Shown here: piece after piece, positions 17,074 through 24,536 of the stretch
Numbering within the stretch: position 1 is the stretch's first letter
Layout: each line of letters starts with the position of its first letter
Source: an uncultured Holdemanella sp.
GTDB taxonomy: Bacteria; Bacillota_I; Bacilli_A; Erysipelotrichales; Erysipelotrichaceae
Length of the DNA: 43,882 nt
Direction: 5' to 3'
Assembly (NCBI RefSeq): GCF_934754935.1
Contig: NZ_CAKVJB010000019.1
Location: 1 to 43,882 of the forward strand
Notes under the pieces: model-generated
What the model saw: only the letters and a program-made list of their open reading frames with translations
What the model was told of the DNA's origin: nothing
Databases searched by the model: none
Made by a program: the position numbers and the translations under genes

Positions 17074-17410
17074 CAAATTAAATATGATGGCAGCACTGCC
17101 ACCTTGATGGTAAACGTATTAGTTTAATTGATTCTCTTTAATACACTGTTTAACTTTCTCAACCGAAATCTCTGCAAATAGCGAAATCTCCTCTAAAGAA
17201 AGATTTTGTTTTAAACAATTAGATACGATTTTAATCTTCCATCTTTCTCTCTCTTCCTCTATGCCTTGATAGTAGCCTTCAATAAATCCTTCAATATAGC
17301 CTTGATAAAAGGGGTCTGAAAAGATTTCACTATATTCTTCAATTTCAGTATTGAAAAAATTTTGTTGTAATCTAATTGCATAGATTTTTTCCTCCTTGTA
17401 TCTTTGTGTT
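17074..17410 (-). repeat. 337-bp tandem repeat unit with Rpn-like tail
   Basis: Unit 1 of a partial tandem duplication; unit 2 starts at 17411 and runs to about 17640. Both begin with AAATTAAA, a palindromic GGCAG-x-x-CTGCC element and a conserved coding end (CIKEN). The 17058-17816 stretch contains only this repeat, the two Rpn-like tails and AT-rich spacer. Confidence 0.7.
17119..17409 (-). pseudogene. C-terminal remnant of an Rpn/PD-(D/E)XK transposase-nuclease
   Basis: An open frame without start codon: NFFNTEIEEYSEIFSDPFYQ, then YIEGFIEGYYQG and EERERWKIKIV, ending EKVKQCIKENQLN. This is the charged, Gly-Glu repeat tail typical of Rpn-family recombination-promoting nucleases; the catalytic domain is absent. 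Confidence 0.6.
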
Positions 17411-17455
17411 CAAATTAAACATGATGGCAGTACTGCCACCTTTTTGAAGAACGTA

Positions 17456-17635
17456 CTAGTTTAAATGATTCTCTTTAATACACTGTTTAACTTCCTCGAT
17501 TGAAATTCCTGCAATAGATGCGATTATCTCTAAAGAAAGATTCTGTTTTAAACCGTTAGATATAATTTTAATCGTCCATCTTTCTTTCTCTTCTTTTTTA
17601 CCTTTAAGGTAAATACTATTATATTTTAATTCCAT
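17456..17635 (-). CDS. 59-aa Rpn-tail protein
   Basis: Start ATG 17635 with AGGAGG ten bases before it. After MELKYNSIYLKGKKEE the sequence parallels the remnant at 17119 (KERWTIKI, LKQNLSLE, EEVKQCIKEN). The catalytic domain is missing, so it can only be the helical tail, perhaps still forming oligomers. It may be a remnant that regained a start. Confidence 0.45.
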   Translation of the reverse strand: MELKYNSIYLKGKKEEKERWTIKIISNGLKQNLSLEIIASIAGISIEEVKQCIKENHLN

Positions 17636-17816
17636 AAGGATTTTGCCTCCTATATCTTCATTCTATTTCACTATATTCACTCTCTATATTTAGAACATAC
17701 ATTTTTTATTCTCTAACCTTTTTGTTTTGCAAATTTCATTACCGGAAACTAGAGTCAGTATTGATTTCATCATATGTTGATTTAAAAAATATTAATTATT
17801 TTATGAAGATTATTTA

Positions 17817-19028
17817 TTATCTTTCTTTTTTAAGCAAATCAATACGTTTGCTTAATCCATCTTTTAAATTTTTCATTCTTTCATCTGACCATTCTTTATT
17901 TTTATATTCCATTTCCTTTTGGAAACTCTTTAAAAACACATAATATTCTTCGGATAATCCTTTTAAATTTTGAATAGGAATAGCACGAATTGTTTCCATA
18001 TCCAAAGATTTTAAAATCGCATTATAATCTTTATTCGCATCTGTAAAGAACTTTCCGCAGCCATGAGTAAAGTCCATATTTTGAACATGTTCATCGCAGC
18101 ACATGCTTTGGCCCGTGTAAAAAATTGGTGTGACTTTTTCCCATTTTAATGTTTCAACATTGCGAATAATTCCAAAATTCTTTAAATGCCGATCGTAATT
18201 CATCATTAAATAATCAACAACAAACATTTCAGTTATTTTCTTTCTAGCATCTAGTATTCCATGATTTTCTAATATACGGACATAATGTTCATAATCATTA
18301 ATAGTATTTTCTTTTTTTGAACTTTGAAACACATCATAAGCACTGATGATTTCTTCGTTTTGATTGATGAAATTTTCGCATTTAGAAACAATGACTTTAT
18401 CTTGCTTTATAGCATACCAGTCAACAATGTAATTGCAGTAATCGAATCCAAGTCGCTTACATATTTGAGAAGCCAGCCACTCATTAAATGGTTCTTGTTC
18501 AAAACGTGTATACGTTCCCTTAATAAGAACTCTCTTATTATTTTCAATAACCCATCCTTTTGGCAACATACCATCGGTTGTATTGTTTGGTGTTTTTAAT
18601 GAATCATTTTTTACAGTATATGAGTGAGAAGAATCATCTAAGGATGCTTGTAAAAGCCCTGTCGAATCAAAATCATGAGTGAAGAAATTGATATCTTCCC
18701 ATTGTATACGGCTATGCTCTTCAACAATCCAGTATTGATCCGATAAGGATAACGCAAAGTGTTTGTTTAATAAATTACTTGGACTTGAAACATTTAATCT
18801 TTCAAGTAGATGATTTAAATTTTTTCGCGATGAAGGGATAGCACGTCCTTGAAACCATTGATTCATTGCTTTGACATTGCTTATAGATGCGTTATGATAC
18901 GCATTATAGAAAGATAATGGAGCATATTCTATATTCGTTATTTCATAAATATTTGTAATTGCCTGTACGTCTTCGTTATATTCAATCAAGGCAACCTGTG
19001 TATGCTTATTCATTAATCGACATTTCAT
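17817..19028 (-). CDS. HipA-like kinase with lost metal-binding Asp
   Basis: A 403-aa protein of the HipA-like family. Start ATG 19028 is chosen because GGAG lies nine bases before it. The N-terminal 100 residues form the variable lobe; LIKGTYTRFEQEPFNEWLAS near 170 fits the nucleotide-lobe lysine region. The catalytic loop NYDRHLKNFG near 284 is intact. The following DFG-like site, usually PIFDSG, reads TPIFYTGQSM: the metal-binding Asp is Tyr (TAC, one base from GAC). Activity is therefore doubtful. The C-terminus is helical and basic. It follows a VbhA-like antitoxin gene and a 102-aa array gene, forming cassette 4. Confidence 0.75.
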   Translation of the reverse strand: MKCRLMNKHTQVALIEYNEDVQAITNIYEITNIEYAPLSFYNAYHNASISNVKAMNQWFQGRAIPSSRKNLNHLLERLNVSSPSNLLNKHFALSLSDQYWIVEEHSRIQWEDINFFTHDFDSTGLLQASLDDSSHSYTVKNDSLKTPNNTTDGMLPKGWVIENNKRVLIKGTYTRFEQEPFNEWLASQICKRLGFDYCNYIVDWYAIKQDKVIVSKCENFINQNEEIISAYDVFQSSKKENTINDYEHYVRILENHGILDARKKITEMFVVDYLMMNYDRHLKNFGIIRNVETLKWEKVTPIFYTGQSMCCDEHVQNMDFTHGCGKFFTDANKDYNAILKSLDMETIRAIPIQNLKGLSEEYYVFLKSFQKEMEYKNKEWSDERMKNLKDGLSKRIDLLKKER

Positions 19029-19059
19029 ATTTTTTTGCTCCATTCTTTTTTATTGTTTT

Positions 19060-19233
19060 TTACTTTACATACTTATCATTTAATTCCTGTATTAAATCAT
19101 CAGTTGTCATTTCTCCATTACTCACTTTTAAAAGCTTTTCAATAAATTCTTTACTCACATACATATCTGATATAGCCATCGTTGCTGCTACCTGTTGTAC
19201 TTTTCTTCCTGCCTCTGTATTTTTGATAATCAT
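19060..19233 (-). CDS. VbhA-like small antitoxin, copy 4
   Basis: A 57-aa protein (MIIKNTEAGRKVQQVAATMA then ISDMYVSKEF, ending DLIQELNDKYVK). The ribosome site is AAGGAG. It is 31 bp before the HipA-like gene, so it is placed as the antitoxin of that kinase. Confidence 0.65.
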   Translation of the reverse strand: MIIKNTEAGRKVQQVAATMAISDMYVSKEFIEKLLKVSNGEMTTDDLIQELNDKYVK

Positions 19234-19293
19234 TTTGATTCTCCTTCAATTAACGACTAACAACTTTTCTTCGTTTTGCTTCGTCTATTTCTA

Positions 19294-19602
19294 TCATTTT
19301 TTCAGCTCCAATTGAATTAGGCAATCATAATCTGAATCATCATAGTTTCTATATTCATTACTATCGAACCAATACCAAGACTCAATTGTATTGACAAACC
19401 AGTCAGACTCAGGTAAATCACAGGCAAGTAAACTAAAAGGAGTAAACGCTTTTTTTAAAGGTGCTACATATACTCCTAATCCATATTGATGAATATCATC
19501 TTCTGCCATTAGCTGTTCAATGTTTTTATAGCACGCATTCAACGTGACTCCGTACTTTTTACATTTTTCTTCACTGAATTTAAATTCCATTCTAGTCAGC
19601 AT
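19294..19602 (-). CDS. 102-aa array protein, copy 4
   Basis: Paralogue of 12783, 13504 and 16725, beginning MLTRMEFKFSEEKCKKYGVT. Its middle segment (SLLACDLPESDWFVNTIESW) matches copy 1 rather than its nearer neighbours, suggesting exchange between copies. Ribosome site AGGAG. It opens the array on the - strand. Function unknown. Confidence 0.65.
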   Translation of the reverse strand: MLTRMEFKFSEEKCKKYGVTLNACYKNIEQLMAEDDIHQYGLGVYVAPLKKAFTPFSLLACDLPESDWFVNTIESWYWFDSNEYRNYDDSDYDCLIQLELKK

Positions 19603-19772
19603 AAATTTTGTCTCCTATATACTCTTTATTTTACCATATCCAATGTTGTACACTCTTGAATAATGAGTTATGAATCCTACTAATACATCTTTAAACATGA
19701 CACCTTTTTAATGTCACTATATTTTTATTGCACAAGAAAATATTCAATCAGAACCTGATCAAATCTCAATCA

Positions 19773-20081
19773 TTAATAAGAAATTAAATACCATCCAATT
19801 TCTAATACGGGCATAATTCCAAAGAAATACAGTAGTAAGTTTGCAGATAAACCACAATTCTCTAGTGCCAACCCAATTGGAACGCATATCACCAAAAATG
19901 GACCTAAAATTGCATAAAATTTAAATTTTGTTATAAAGTATAAAAATGAAGTAAATCCTTACGCAAATCCCATTTCTATATGTGGGCTAACTGCCAATTC
20001 AAAAATAATTGATATTCCAAAACAAAACACCCATCGAATTACTACTTCCTTAATCATCTCCGTTTTATAATCTTGCATCAT
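19773..20081 (-). pseudogene. Broken copy of the small membrane protein
   Basis: Aligns along its length with the protein at 12258-12563 (VVIRW, PIGLALEN, PVLEIGWY) but has an in-frame TAA at 19959-19961, where the intact copy has a Leu codon after FA. Promoter and end hairpin are also duplicated. Conserved substitutions elsewhere suggest that it was functional for some time before breaking. Confidence 0.75.
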
Positions 20082-20123
20082 TTACAATCTCCCTTCAAAG
20101 CTTTATACGCTTTTTACAGTTTC

Positions 20124-20169
20124 ATTGTATTGTATCTTAAATAGTAATTATATATTCAATTCGCCATCA
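20124..20169 (-). promoter_or_regulatory. Promoter with TGATGGCGAAT box before the broken membrane gene
   Basis: Box at 20159-20169, 29 bp to the -10 TACAAT; paralogous to 12605-12650. Confidence 0.6.
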
Positions 20170-20185
20170 TTTTATTAAAACATTC

Positions 20186-20222
20186 AAAAATGCCATATAA
20201 AGCTTTTATAACTTTACATGGC
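20186..20222 (-). terminator. Terminator after CAP protein 2
   Basis: An 11-bp stem (GCCATGTAAAG / CTTTATATGGC with one wobble pair) followed by ATTTTTG on the - strand. Only the 3' half of this hairpin survives in the copy near 12670. Confidence 0.7.
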
Positions 20223-20248
20223 ATAAAGATACATCTTTTTGATTTAAA

Positions 20249-23200
20249 TTACTTCTTACGACGTTTTGTTTCAGTAAAAACAATACCCGCTAACGCAAGT
20301 CCTGCAGTTGCGACAGAAACTTCAACATTTGTAGATACACCTGTATTTACAGAATCCGTTTTAGCTTCTTCTTTTTTAGCAGGAATAGTTTCTTTATTCT
20401 GCTCGAATAAGAATGCGTTCAATTGACTAAGCACTTCATTGTAATCCGATTCAGCTTTCAACAACGCTTCTTTTGCATCTAAATATAAGTTGTATTTTTC
20501 AATATAGTTGTTTTTAGCTTCTTCTAAAGATTTATGTACAACATTACGCTCATCAACTGTATTTGCTAATTGAGCTAATAATGTATGAAGCTTTTCTTCT
20601 TCTACAAAGCTTAAATCAACACTAGAGCCTTGACTCATTACATCATTCAATACAGTTTTAACCTGTTCAAATGGTAATGCATCTTCTTTTTTCTCAGTTA
20701 AAGATTTGTTTAATACTCGAATTTGTACTTTTAACGAGTCGATCTTTTCATTTGATGATTCTTTACAAGCTTTTAACTCATCGATTTGATTGCCGATAAC
20801 CTTCATATCAGTTTGAGCTTTTTTCACAGCTTCTACACATGTATTGTAGCTATCTACATTTTTTTGTGCTTGAACAACTGTTTCAGATTTAGCTTTGAAA
20901 TCAGCAGTTGCTTTTTCAAGTTCTTCACAAGCTTGACCTGCTTTAACTTGTGCTTCATCACGAATGGATTCAGCCTTTGTAAAATCGACGTTTGCCTTTT
21001 CAAGAGCTTCTCTAGTTTTGACTTCTACTTCTTTAGCTTTTTCTAAATCCCCTTGAGCAAATTGCAATGCTTTAGAAGCTTTTGCCTTGTTTATATCCCA
21101 GTTTGCGATATCGTCATTTAATGTGTCGATTCGAGCTTGAATGCTATTTACATTTGTTTTTGCATCTGCAAGTTTCTTTTCAGCTTCAGCCTTTGCAGTT
21201 TCTTTAGCTTCTACATTTGTTTTTGCTTCAGACAACTTCTGCTCAGCATTTGTCACATCCACCTTTTTCTGGCTGACTGCGTTTTCTGCACTTTGAACAG
21301 CGTTTTTAGCTTCTGTAACGGTATTATTCATCACTGTTGCATTTGCTTCTAAGGTTGCTTTTGCATTGTTTGTCTGAGTAAGCTTGTTTTGTAATCCAGT
21401 TAAAGCATCCTTTTTAGATTTCAACAATGCTTCTGCATTTTTCAATGCCGTGTCATCTTTTGTAGTAGTTACACTTGAATTGTTTACAGCATCTTTTAAT
21501 GCTTTGTGCTGAGTATCAATAGATTTTAAATCGTTGTAGTAATTGTTGAAAGATGTTTCAAATTCATCGACAGACATTACAACATCTTTCTCTTCGAAAT
21601 ATCCGAATTCCTGAACGTAGACACCATTTACCTTTTGCAACGCAAAACCAGTTGTTTCATCATCTGAATTTACGATGTTCAAATAGTGCCCTACTTCAGA
21701 GAATTTGTGATTTCCAGCTTCATACTGTTTCTTTTCGTAGTCGTACCAGCCTCTAAATGGACTTGCTCCTGTTCCGGCTTCTCCGTATCCCCATGCAAGG
21801 TTTTCAGAATATCCATACACACCGGAGTGATTACCTTCTGCCTGTGCGTAGTTAGCATTGACCTGAGCAATAGCCATAGCGGTCATACTTACTTTTGGCG
21901 TAGACAAGCCATTCTGTTTACGAAGCTTGTCGTATTCTTTTAAGTAGGCAATACTAGCCTGCATGTTTTCAAGGCTTGTTGCATCTCCAGCCTGTCCTAT
22001 ATGTGTGTAAGAAGCCAGTTCGCCTCGACTTGGGAAAGCGTTGTTCACATTGAAAATTTCTTTTAGAATATCATAGCAGCCAAGCGATTCAAAATAACCT
22101 TTGCTTCCAGTTGTTAAACGGCTCAATTCTGTGGCGTATTTGGATTCAAAGTCAGCAAGATTCTTCTTTGCCTGTTCCAAAGGGCTGGAAGTGCTGTTGT
22201 AGTCGTTCAAGGCTTTGTCGTAATCCGCCTGAGCTTTATCGACTTCACTTTGAGCCCTTGTAATCTGTGTATTTAAAGCTGAGATTTCGTTATTCTTAGC
22301 TTCAATTTCTTTTTGGTTTGCATCGTAGTCAGCTTGAGCTTTATTTAACGACTCCTGTGCATTTTCCAAGTTTGTTTTTGCTGTTTCTAATTCTTGAACA
22401 GCTAATTCATAATTTGTTTGTGCAGTTTGTTGAACACCAACAGCTGTATCATAAGCTGTTTGAGCTTGTGTCATTGCTTCTTGTAACGACGTTACATTGT
22501 TTTGAGCTACTGCTAAGTCAGCTTGAGCAGTCTCTAATTCCGTTCTTGCGTTTTCAATACCGTTCTCGTCTTCGAACTGATCAACAATAGCTTGTTTTTC
22601 AGCAACGATATTTTCCTTTGCAGTAACGTCAGCCACTGCATTATTGTATGCAGCTGAAGCTTCTTCAACAGCCACCCTTTTCGCTTCTGCATCAGCGATT
22701 GCGTTCGTTAATTCAGTGTTAGCGGCATCTGCTTTTTCCTGTGCCGAAGTCAAGACTGAATTTGCAGTTTCCTGTTCAGATTTTGCGGTTTCTAATGCTG
22801 TTGTCAAATCAGCAACATCTTTTAAAGTAGCAAGTTTGTTTTGAAGTTCTGCTAACTCAGTCTTCTTTGCATCCAAATCTTTTTGAGCTTGTTCTAAATT
22901 AGCAGAAGCCTGTTCGTTCAACATTGTTTGTTCTTCTAATTCTTTTTTAGAATCATTGACTTGTGTTTCTAACGATTCGATTTCATTAAGAATAGGTTGC
23001 AGTTCATTCATGATTGCCTCATATGTCGTTTGATAGTTTTGTTTTACTACCGCATCACGAGCATCATAAGCAGCCTGTACGATTTCAACCTGTTTAGAAG
23101 CAACGCTGGAAGCTCCTTTTGCTGAATCAAAATCAATCTTCTTTTCATCCACAATTTTCTGTGCATCATGTAATTTAGATTCTAATTCATCTGATTTAGT

Positions 23201-23329
23201 CATTGTTTGTTTAACATTCGCAACATGACTTGTTGTTGCACTAATATTCATCATGGTTGAGCTGACACCTTGTAAAGCAGTCATTCCTGCAATTACACTC
23301 ATAAATACTTTTTCGTTAGTTTTTTTCAT
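20249..23329 (-). CDS. Giant secreted coiled-coil CAP-domain surface protein 2
   Basis: A 1026-aa paralogue of the protein at 8975. The signal peptide is residues about 1-30 (MKKTNEKVFMSVIAGMTALQ); Ala/Glu/Lys-rich coiled coil runs to about 430. The CAP domain lies at about 450-580 with HSGVYGYSENLAWGYG, FRGWYDYEK and EVGHYLNIV; coiled coil fills about 610-980. The end is DSVNTGVS, a hydrophobic stretch, then ETKRRKK: the same non-LPXTG sorting signal. CAP family members bind lipids or cleave peptides; here the domain probably sits on a long stalk. The start lies one base after the stop of the ssDNA-binding-like gene, whose end carries the ribosome site GAGG, so translation is coupled. Base content is slightly richer in GC than its neighbours. 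Confidence 0.85.
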   Translation of the reverse strand: MKKTNEKVFMSVIAGMTALQGVSSTMMNISATTSHVANVKQTMTKSDELESKLHDAQKIVDEKKIDFDSAKGASSVASKQVEIVQAAYDARDAVVKQNYQTTYEAIMNELQPILNEIESLETQVNDSKKELEEQTMLNEQASANLEQAQKDLDAKKTELAELQNKLATLKDVADLTTALETAKSEQETANSVLTSAQEKADAANTELTNAIADAEAKRVAVEEASAAYNNAVADVTAKENIVAEKQAIVDQFEDENGIENARTELETAQADLAVAQNNVTSLQEAMTQAQTAYDTAVGVQQTAQTNYELAVQELETAKTNLENAQESLNKAQADYDANQKEIEAKNNEISALNTQITRAQSEVDKAQADYDKALNDYNSTSSPLEQAKKNLADFESKYATELSRLTTGSKGYFESLGCYDILKEIFNVNNAFPSRGELASYTHIGQAGDATSLENMQASIAYLKEYDKLRKQNGLSTPKVSMTAMAIAQVNANYAQAEGNHSGVYGYSENLAWGYGEAGTGASPFRGWYDYEKKQYEAGNHKFSEVGHYLNIVNSDDETTGFALQKVNGVYVQEFGYFEEKDVVMSVDEFETSFNNYYNDLKSIDTQHKALKDAVNNSSVTTTKDDTALKNAEALLKSKKDALTGLQNKLTQTNNAKATLEANATVMNNTVTEAKNAVQSAENAVSQKKVDVTNAEQKLSEAKTNVEAKETAKAEAEKKLADAKTNVNSIQARIDTLNDDIANWDINKAKASKALQFAQGDLEKAKEVEVKTREALEKANVDFTKAESIRDEAQVKAGQACEELEKATADFKAKSETVVQAQKNVDSYNTCVEAVKKAQTDMKVIGNQIDELKACKESSNEKIDSLKVQIRVLNKSLTEKKEDALPFEQVKTVLNDVMSQGSSVDLSFVEEEKLHTLLAQLANTVDERNVVHKSLEEAKNNYIEKYNLYLDAKEALLKAESDYNEVLSQLNAFLFEQNKETIPAKKEEAKTDSVNTGVSTNVEVSVATAGLALAGIVFTETKRRKK

Positions 23330-23330
23330 A

Positions 23331-24140
23331 CTATTTTACCTCGACTTTCCTAACTTCATTCAATTGATTTACCAAATTTTCATTTGAACTTGGGATATAA
23401 CCCACATCTTGTGTCACACTTTTTGCGATTACTACATAAATTGGATATTCAAAATACTGATCCGAATACTCACCACAACGTTTACATCGAAATGGAATCT
23501 GATTACGTTCAAGATGTTCACTTATATATCCAGATACGATAATTCGATCTTTTTGATGTATAGAATTGTTCATTATTTCTGCAATTCTATTAAATCCATG
23601 CACATAAACTAAATTCAAACGCTCAGTTCCTGATTTAATCTCCTCTTTAATCGATTCTTTTAAAATCGCTTGAGCTGCTTTAGGACGATTATTAGCTACT
23701 GAGAACCATGTATGATTTAAATTTGACTTAATTGGATTTGGAATAACTCCACTTATAGAAATGGAATTTATTCCTACTGAATCTGGAAATAAGGATCCAG
23801 GTGAAACCTCAAAATCATCTAGGATAATATCTGTGCGTTTTGCACGTCTTGAACGCGCACTCACTTCACCACAATGTGGACATTTCATAGCTTGCGTTCT
23901 TACGTATTCAAAACAAGCAAGTCGTCCTGTTGCCATTACGTAATCACCAACACCAATGGAATCTTGTGCTCTTGTGATTAAATCTTTAGCAATAATCACA
24001 CATTTGATTCGTTCAAATTTATGGATATCATATCGATCAATATCCAATACAATTTCTAAACCCTCTTTGTAAAATACATCCTTACAAATTTTTGGTTCTT
24101 CAGCTACAATACCTGCAATTCTACATTTATTTATACTCAT
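23331..24140 (-). CDS. Two-OB-fold ssDNA-binding-like protein with zinc motifs
   Basis: A 269-aa protein that appears to contain two OB folds related to bacterial single-strand DNA-binding proteins. Repeat 1 (about 5-115) starts CRIAGIVAEEPKI and has DYVMATGRLACFEYVRTQ; repeat 2 (about 125-245) has ISISGVI and DRIIVSGYISEHLE. Each repeat carries one CxxC pair (CPHC near 87, CKRC near 219), which could bind zinc. This differs from ordinary SSB, which has one OB fold and an acidic tail; no acidic tail is present. Two promoters with the shared GGGGAAT-AGTCTC box precede it. Likely role: handling single-stranded nucleic acid for the neighbouring helicase or for element transfer. Confidence 0.7.
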   Translation of the reverse strand: MSINKCRIAGIVAEEPKICKDVFYKEGLEIVLDIDRYDIHKFERIKCVIIAKDLITRAQDSIGVGDYVMATGRLACFEYVRTQAMKCPHCGEVSARSRRAKRTDIILDDFEVSPGSLFPDSVGINSISISGVIPNPIKSNLNHTWFSVANNRPKAAQAILKESIKEEIKSGTERLNLVYVHGFNRIAEIMNNSIHQKDRIIVSGYISEHLERNQIPFRCKRCGEYSDQYFEYPIYVVIAKSVTQDVGYIPSSNENLVNQLNEVRKVEVK

Positions 24141-24536
24141 AATCTTTTCCTCCTTTTCGTATAAAATAAAATTTAAAATTAATTAGCTAACAAAGAAGTC
24201 ATCAATACTACTAGATGACACAGAATATCTTTTTTGAATAGACTGGCAATTTTCAAAGCCATCAATACTTTAATACTCCATAACCTCATCCTTTCTTTCC
24301 TCCACGTCGTTTTCACGGCTAAATCATATCGCGATATATGAATTAAAAAATTTTTATGAGACTAATTCCCCAGTAATCTGAAGAAGTATCCTTCACATCA
24401 AATTTCTCGCCTCCTTGATTACGCCTTCATTCTAAATCGAATCTTCAAGACATTCAGAAACATGAGACTAGTTTCCCATTTTATGAGTGCACATAAAAAA
24501 AGATCAATATTCAATACGAATATCGACCTTATAGAT
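24141..24536 (-). promoter_or_regulatory. Regulatory region with two boxed promoters
   Basis: A 396-bp gap. Site 1: box CTGGGGAATTAGTCTCAT (24356-24373), 27 bp, then -10 TATGAT (24323-24328), overlapped by palindrome ATATCGCGATAT. Site 2: box GGGAAACTAGTCTCAT (24462-24478), 27 bp, then -10 TAGAAT (24429-24434). Neither has a recognisable -35. The leader contains a possible 36-codon ORF (24179-24289, ribosome site AAAGG) that I would not call without homologues. Confidence 0.65.
24495..24529 (-). terminator. Terminator after the 685-aa gene
   Basis: Stem GGTCGATATTC / GAATATTGATC, then seven T on the - strand. Confidence 0.85.

Noticed and set aside
20190..22844. Seven + strand frames opposite CAP protein 2
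   Set aside because: Same reason: mirror frames of repeated Ala/Glu/Lys codons.
24179..24289. 36-codon frame with AAAGG before its start in the OB-gene leader
   Set aside because: No recognisable product and a competing frame is equally open; listed only as a possibility in the regulatory-region entry.
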